A DNA stretch of 8,876 bases from Desulfobacteraceae bacterium (GTDB taxonomy: Bacteria; Desulfobacterota; Desulfobacteria; Desulfobacterales; UBA11574). Positions 5,093 through 8,876 of this stretch are shown piece after piece; position 1 is the stretch's first letter, and every line of letters begins with the position of its first letter. Where the stretch lies: NCBI GenBank assembly GCA_030671225.1, contig DAOVAE010000034.1, positions 1-8,876 on the forward strand, in the 5' to 3' direction. Below the pieces are notes generated by a model. It was not told the origin of the DNA and searched no databases. It saw nothing but the letters and a program-made list of their open reading frames with translations. The position numbers and the translations under genes were made by a program.

Positions 5093-7921
5093 ATGGGAAG
5101 ACTGAAAATACTTGCAGACGGCAGCTCTCCAAAGGACAAGGCACGGGCACGTGGCAAGTTGTTTGAAGCCATGATGATCCAGGTCCTGCACCACTATGGG
5201 TACAGCGCAGACCGTATCCTAAACGCAAACTACACGGGGATGGAAATTGAAATTGCGGGAAAACACAAAGTAACAAGCACTCCACTTTTTGCTGACTGTA
5301 AGTTTTATGAAACAGTCATATCTGCTCTCGAGCTTCAGGCATTTTATGGTAAGTATATGACAAGATGGCACCAAGATACACGGTGCCACGGCCTCTTCAT
5401 TGCCCTGCCCGGTGTTGACCCTTCTGCCAGGGAATTTTATCAAGGGCATATAGAGAATAATTCTTTTGTCACAGCACGCCTTTATGAAGCAGACGATGTT
5501 CTGAAAGCAATCTCAGGAGCGCCGGGTGTTATCAGTCCGGATACCATGCCCGGACGTATTACCCGGGATATGGGAAAACCTGGTGATTGTTTTCTCCTTT
5601 ACACGGAAGAAGGTATATTCTGGGTCCAGTTTATCACCTCTCATGGCAAAAGAAACCCTGATAGAATCGCTCTTTTCGACAAAAAAGGCACCCCCATATC
5701 AGATCGATCGATCCTGGATTATATGACCAAACTGTATCCTGACCTTGACAATTTTGATAACATCGATATCCCAAGTGCGGCAGCTCTGCAGCCGGGTCTG
5801 TTTCAAGATACAGACGAAATTGTCGAGGTCCTGGGGTGTTCCGAATGCTTTGAATATCAGCTTCCTGCATCGCTCGAGCACCTGGTTGGCAGAAGACCTT
5901 TGATTAAAGAACTCGATTCCTTTGCGGTCGAGCTAATAAATAAAAAGACGCCGCATCGTGGTATTTTGTTTGAGGCCCCTTCAGGATGGGGAAAAAGTTC
6001 ATTAGTTCTTGCAAGTGTTGCCCGGCTGCAGAAAATGGGACACTTTGGCGTTGCTATAGATTCACGGACAGCATCATCTTCAAAGTTTATTCCTCGTGTA
6101 ATAAACTATACTATCGAGAAGTTCGGAGACTTCGGCGGCCTGATAACCGAAGCTGACAGTCCAAAATCGGTCTATGACTTTGACAGTGCTGCCATATCGA
6201 TTCTTAAGATAGGGCAGCTTCTTGAATCCCATGGCAAACTAATGTTCATTTTTTTTGATCAGTTCGAGAACATTTTTGTCCTATCGAATGTGCTGAAACG
6301 GATTAAAGATTTTTTCCTGAAAATATGTGAAAAACAGACCAACATAGTTCTTGGTTTCTCGTGGAATAAGGATTTTATTTTATCGACCAATGCGTTTTCC
6401 GGTGAACTGCTTGGTGTTGTTACGGATAACAGCAAAAAAATGACCCTGAGTACTTTTTCCAGAGCCGAAATTGATGCGCTTTTGAAAAAGCTCAGTAATG
6501 AATTGGATGAAACCTTAACAAAAGATCTTCAATCTTTCCTCGTCGAATTTTCACAAGGACATCCCTGGCTACTGAAAATACTTTGCTATCATGTTAAGGT
6601 CGCTCGGCAGTCCGGAATCCCACAGCTATATATTGCCGGGAATCTTCTGAGTATTGAAGAACTTTTCCAGCATGACTTACAAAAGCTATCAGATAAAGAG
6701 AGCACATCATTACTTCAGATTGCCAAGTCCGCGCCAATGCGTCTTACAGAATCGCGAGGAACATTTGAACCTCAAGTTGTACAAAATTTAATCAAGCAGA
6801 GGTTGATCGTAAAAATCGGGAAGACCGTGGACGTTTACGGGGATATTTTCCGCGATTACCTGAACACAGATGTATTGCCGCATTGGGACAACTATATCCT
6901 TCGAACCGGGGCCGGGAATGTTATCAAGGCCATAAATATCCTTCAGGCATCCGGCGGTTTTCTTGACATGTCCGAATTTCAAAGACAGGCCGGTTTGCCG
7001 GAAAAGCTTTTTTACAGGACCGCGAAAGATATGGATCTGCTTGGACTTGTTAAATTCATTAAAGGCACGGCAACCTTGCAAATTAAACCTCCCGCAACAC
7101 CCCTGAACATTGAGGTTTTGCTGCGGAATCATCTGCGAGACAGGCTTCTTGGCAACCGCATGGTCGTGCGGCTCTTAAAAACTCTGAAAAAGAAAAACAC
7201 TCTGACCATAGAGGAAGTTTCTAAGCTGCTTGAGATTTCGTGCGCCTATATTTCAACCACAAGACAAACCTGGTTAAAATATTCCCGCATATTGGCAAGA
7301 TGGATCGATTATGTCGATTTAGCTCATTTTGATAATAAAAACAGAGCGCTCATTGTCTTCGATCCTGCAACGGAAATCCGTGAGCGCCACCTTTTATTAA
7401 CAAAAACACGTGAAGCTAAGATCCCGAGGATTCAGTATTCTCCTGTGGAAAACATAGCCATAAGACTTGTCCAGGCGCTTCACGGAAACGGCCGGGTAGA
7501 TTGGACAGGTCTGAATAAAAGTACGATCTTTAGAGCCCTGGCCACACTGGAAGATTTAGGGTTCATTATTAAAAAGACCCAGTTGATTAAAGTTCTGCCA
7601 AAAGGAGAAGAGTTCGTATCAAATCCGGACAAGCGCCCCGCTTTGTTTGCTCAAGGCGCTTTGAAAATGAATTTATTTTCAAGCTTTATAGAAATACTCA
7701 AAGCTCACCAGGTTAAAGGCAATACGCTTTTAACGCTCGGTCTTGAGCTCCGGGATGAGCTCGGCAGAAAATGGGAGGAGAACACCGCTAAAACGATTGC
7801 CAAGATTATGCTTGATTGGGCCCGGCATACAAAACTTGCTCCAGGTGTTTTTGCTGAAACTCGAAGGGGGCCGATAAAAGGCTGGAAAAAGAAGGAAGAT
7901 CATCAGATGACTCTTTTTTAA
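5093..7921 (+). CDS. Mrr-like nuclease fused to STAND/AAA NTPase, putative defence protein
   Basis: This 942-residue protein has no signal peptide or membrane segment. Residues about 18-140 look like an Mrr-type PD-(D/E)XK nuclease: GKLFE (21-25), GY (36-37), an acidic cluster at Glu51/Glu53, the ADCK core (Asp68-x-Lys70), then Q82-AFYGKY. Residues 141-255 are an unassigned beta-rich linker. The NTPase begins with LVGRR (264-268), with Walker A APSGWGKSS (295-303), Walker B FIFFDQFE (385-392) and GHP (489-491), typical of STAND ATPases. Residues about 530-850 contain several winged-helix-like segments (for example NKSTIFRALATLEDLGFI, 808-825), and a helical C-terminal region ends in QMTLF. 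Known relatives by architecture are nuclease–STAND immune sensors such as Avs proteins, but TPR-like sensor repeats are not evident here. Inference: an NTP-gated nuclease acting on invading or damaged DNA. AAGGAGG at 5074-5080 lies 12 bases before the ATG, a long but workable spacing. Its partner gene follows 49 bases later. Confidence 0.85.
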   Translation: MGRLKILADGSSPKDKARARGKLFEAMMIQVLHHYGYSADRILNANYTGMEIEIAGKHKVTSTPLFADCKFYETVISALELQAFYGKYMTRWHQDTRCHGLFIALPGVDPSAREFYQGHIENNSFVTARLYEADDVLKAISGAPGVISPDTMPGRITRDMGKPGDCFLLYTEEGIFWVQFITSHGKRNPDRIALFDKKGTPISDRSILDYMTKLYPDLDNFDNIDIPSAAALQPGLFQDTDEIVEVLGCSECFEYQLPASLEHLVGRRPLIKELDSFAVELINKKTPHRGILFEAPSGWGKSSLVLASVARLQKMGHFGVAIDSRTASSSKFIPRVINYTIEKFGDFGGLITEADSPKSVYDFDSAAISILKIGQLLESHGKLMFIFFDQFENIFVLSNVLKRIKDFFLKICEKQTNIVLGFSWNKDFILSTNAFSGELLGVVTDNSKKMTLSTFSRAEIDALLKKLSNELDETLTKDLQSFLVEFSQGHPWLLKILCYHVKVARQSGIPQLYIAGNLLSIEELFQHDLQKLSDKESTSLLQIAKSAPMRLTESRGTFEPQVVQNLIKQRLIVKIGKTVDVYGDIFRDYLNTDVLPHWDNYILRTGAGNVIKAINILQASGGFLDMSEFQRQAGLPEKLFYRTAKDMDLLGLVKFIKGTATLQIKPPATPLNIEVLLRNHLRDRLLGNRMVVRLLKTLKKKNTLTIEEVSKLLEISCAYISTTRQTWLKYSRILARWIDYVDLAHFDNKNRALIVFDPATEIRERHLLLTKTREAKIPRIQYSPVENIAIRLVQALHGNGRVDWTGLNKSTIFRALATLEDLGFIIKKTQLIKVLPKGEEFVSNPDKRPALFAQGALKMNLFSSFIEILKAHQVKGNTLLTLGLELRDELGRKWEENTAKTIAKIMLDWARHTKLAPGVFAETRRGPIKGWKKKEDHQMTLF

Positions 7922-7954
7922 GCATATTGAAGGCTGATAACATCTTTGATTTGA

Positions 7955-7960
7955 CAGGAG
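7955..7960 (+). promoter_or_regulatory. Shine-Dalgarno site supporting a TTG start at 7971
   Basis: CAGGAG lies ten bases before TTG 7971. An in-frame stop at 7962-7964 rules out any earlier start, and no ATG or GTG is available near the N-terminus. Confidence 0.6.
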
Positions 7961-7970
7961 TTAAGAAAGT

Positions 7971-8384
7971 TTGATCCTTTTCGACGGTACATATCGTTTG
8001 CAAAGGCAGGAAGACATTACCCAAAAGTCTAATGATAAATGGGCCTGCTCCTGGTGGTTGAGGATCATCGATTTTTCAATAGACCGGCCGGAAGTTCAGT
8101 ATCTCAGGCCTTATGTGGTTATAGCGACACAAACCGGTGATGGCATCTTCAAAACAACCTGTGCCGAAAGTCTGGGAAAAAGGATATGCAGGGACTTTAA
8201 GCTGAAAATCGACGAGATTCTCTGGATAGAACACTATCCGGATGAACCGGCTCTGTATGTCGCGATTTTTAAGCCCAAGTCTTATTTTGGAACTGAAATA
8301 TTTTATAACATCGACTGGAGGCCCATCAGACCCAATGAGCTTGAAGCCGTCAAGCCATTTATACCGAAAACCGAAAAAATATAG
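7971..8384 (+). CDS. Unknown 137-residue partner of the nuclease–NTPase
   Basis: I do not recognise this family. The protein is 137 residues, soluble, with no signal peptide. It has an aromatic-rich core: CSWWLRIIDFS (about 26-36), YLRPYVVIATQTGDGIF (44-60), TTCAESLGKRICRDF (62-76), ILWIEHYPDEPALYVAIF (83-100) and WRPIRPNELEAVKPF (116-130). The predicted pattern is alternating strands and short helices, a compact alpha/beta fold. Cys26, Cys64 and Cys73 are too far apart to suggest a simple zinc knuckle. It lies 49 bases after the nuclease–NTPase with no terminator between, so it is probably co-transcribed and may be a regulator, inhibitor or target-recognition subunit. That role is inferred from position only. 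The TTG start is the first available codon after an in-frame stop. Confidence 0.75.
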   Translation: MILFDGTYRLQRQEDITQKSNDKWACSWWLRIIDFSIDRPEVQYLRPYVVIATQTGDGIFKTTCAESLGKRICRDFKLKIDEILWIEHYPDEPALYVAIFKPKSYFGTEIFYNIDWRPIRPNELEAVKPFIPKTEKI

Positions 8385-8607
8385 AATGTACGTATGCGTT
8401 CACAGGTTCCGGGTTCACTCCGCCACAAAGATAGGCGGACAAGCGTTCAGGGTTACCTTTCTCTCGTTCACTTTCAGCAATATTATGCATGGATGAACCT
8501 GTTGCATCCTGAATTTGCCACTTCAAACCGAAATTGCAAGCAAACTTTGCTTTTTGTCTGGCCATAAGCGTTCAAGGGTTGATGGAAGCTTGTGTTGTGA
8601 ATCTAAC

Positions 8608-8635
8608 CTTGAACCATGAACGTTGAACCGTGAAC
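8608..8635 (+). repeat. Four tandem copies of a 7-base repeat, consensus NNTGAAC
   Basis: Four consecutive heptamers all end in TGAAC; only their first two bases vary (CT, CA, GT, CG). The last copy is part of a small hairpin, AACCG-TGAA-CGGTT (8626-8639 region), followed five bases later by a T run (8645-8650), which could serve as a weak terminator for the upstream operon. Confidence 0.7.
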
Positions 8636-8650
8636 GGTTATCTCTTTTTT
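8626..8650 (+). terminator. Possible weak terminator after the defence operon
   Basis: AACCG and CGGTT form a five-base stem around a TGAA tetraloop, and six T end at 8650. The stem is short and the T run is displaced by ATCTC, so efficiency would be low. It is the only terminator-like structure seen between 8384 and the next gene. Confidence 0.3.
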
Positions 8651-8736
8651 AAAACGTTTATCTGCAAAATATTGAAATATAAGTGATTAATTTTATCTTG
8701 CACAGGCATTCATTGTAAACCAGGGAGGTAGGAACA

Positions 8737-8876
8737 ATGGCTGACAAAATATTGATTTTTGGTAAAGATACTTGACCTTATACAAACCAGGCTCGTGAAG
8801 CTTTTGCCAAACAAGGCCGGGAGGTTGAATATTACGATGTTCGGCAAGATGCCGATAAAATGGATTCCATGCTTAA
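8737..8876 (+). CDS. Glutaredoxin-like selenoprotein (UXX-star type), 3'-truncated by window end
   Basis: Translation from ATG 8737 gives MADKILIFGKDT, then an in-frame TGA (8773-8775, codon 13), then PYTNQAREAFAKQGREVEYY and on to the window edge (46 codons). The segment is the beta1–active site–alpha1–beta2 part of a glutaredoxin/thioredoxin fold, and the TGA replaces the first Cys of the CPYC/CPYT active site, giving U-P-Y-T. The frame stays open and family-like after the TGA, which a nonsense mutation would not explain as simply. A hairpin fitting bacterial SECIS rules starts just downstream. Small redox selenoproteins of this type (the 'UXX-star' families) are known from sulfate and metal reducers. 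Likely a cytoplasmic thiol-disulfide or peroxide-linked redox protein; the resolving Cys is absent (Thr), so it would act as a one-centre enzyme. Ribosome site GGGAGG is at 8723-8728. The C-terminus is outside the window. Confidence 0.85.
8773..8775 (+). other. TGA read as selenocysteine
   Basis: This codon lies at the position of the catalytic cysteine in the glutaredoxin-like active site, inside an otherwise open and conserved-looking frame. Reading it as stop would leave a 12-residue peptide. Confidence 0.8.
8783..8806 (+). promoter_or_regulatory. Bacterial SECIS-like hairpin
   Basis: AGGCT (8789-8793) pairs with AGCTT (8799-8803), including one G-U pair, around loop CGTGA. A lower CAA/TTG stem (8783-8785 with 8804-8806) is separated by a three-base asymmetric bulge. 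The loop begins 18 bases after the TGA and has G as its second base. Known bacterial SECIS elements need a loop G near the 5' side at about 16-37 bases from the UGA, so this fits. Confidence 0.55.

Larger units (their letters stand above)
8385..8736. other. Gene-free region rich in GTTCA/TGAAC words
   Basis: These 352 bases hold no convincing gene. GTTCA occurs at 8398, 8413, 8444, 8466 and 8570, and its complement TGAAC at 8494, 8610, 8617, 8624 and 8631, so one strand orientation dominates the left part and the opposite the right. TCCGCC (8419-8424) pairs with GGCGGA (8434-8439) around nine bases. The last 90 bases are AT-rich and lead to the ribosome site GGGAGG (8723-8728) of the next gene; no convincing promoter was found there. 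A 68-residue minus-strand frame over 8359-8565 is made from the repeat words and is not called. Confidence 0.6.

Noticed and set aside
8242..8496. 84-residue plus-strand open frame
   Set aside because: It overlaps the 137-residue gene in another frame and runs into the repeat tract; no ribosome site supports it.
8359..8565. 68-residue minus-strand open frame
   Set aside because: It is composed largely of the GTTCA repeat words and the inverted repeat at 8419-8439, overlaps the end of a better gene, and has no family resemblance.
8608..8635. CRISPR array
   Set aside because: The repeat unit is seven bases in direct tandem with no spacers and no cas gene nearby.
8773..8775. Nonsense mutation making 8737-8876 a pseudogene
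   Set aside because: The stop is TGA exactly at the redox-active position, the downstream frame is intact, and a SECIS-like hairpin follows; selenocysteine explains all three.

Overview
The window looks like chromosomal DNA of a Desulfobacterota (sulfate-reducer-like) bacterium. This is inferred from gene content and style: a probable selenocysteine-containing thioredoxin-fold protein, a DAHP synthase–prephenate dehydratase fusion, a carbonic-anhydrase-like hexapeptide protein beside an AMP-forming acyl-CoA ligase, and several palindromic intergenic elements. No rRNA, tRNA, integrase, transposase or CRISPR array was seen.

Layout. 1-134 is a nested inverted-repeat element. 170-2047 (+) encodes an aromatic amino-acid enzyme fusing the first shikimate-pathway step to the phenylalanine-branch step, with a C-terminal ACT domain. 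2210-2620 (+) is a small orphan protein with its own candidate promoter and two tandem terminators. On the minus strand, 4884-3310 (acyl-CoA ligase) is followed by 3212-2691 (gamma-carbonic-anhydrase family); two perfect hairpins lie in the gap. A divergent intergenic region carries a strong sigma70-type promoter (TTGACA-N17-TAATAT) that drives 5093-7921 (+), a 942-residue protein with an Mrr-like nuclease domain, a STAND/AAA-type NTPase and winged-helix-like segments. A 137-residue protein of unknown family (7971-8384) follows 49 bases later, probably in the same operon. 8385-8736 has no gene but is rich in GTTCA/TGAAC words, including a four-copy 7-base tandem repeat. At 8737 a gene starts whose codon 13 is TGA exactly where a glutaredoxin-type protein has its catalytic Cys. 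A bacterial-SECIS-like hairpin follows, so I read it as a selenoprotein running off the window end.

How the genes work together. Three groups look like housekeeping metabolism: the aromatic fusion, the ligase/hexapeptide pair and the selenoprotein. The 5093-8384 pair is the accessory part. Nuclease plus signal-transducing NTPase plus a small partner is the architecture of antiviral or anti-plasmid conflict systems, and the large protein ends in a peptide (QMTLF) that resembles a beta-sliding-clamp-binding motif. The two points most worth checking are this two-gene system and the TGA-containing selenoprotein gene, which ordinary ORF calling misses.
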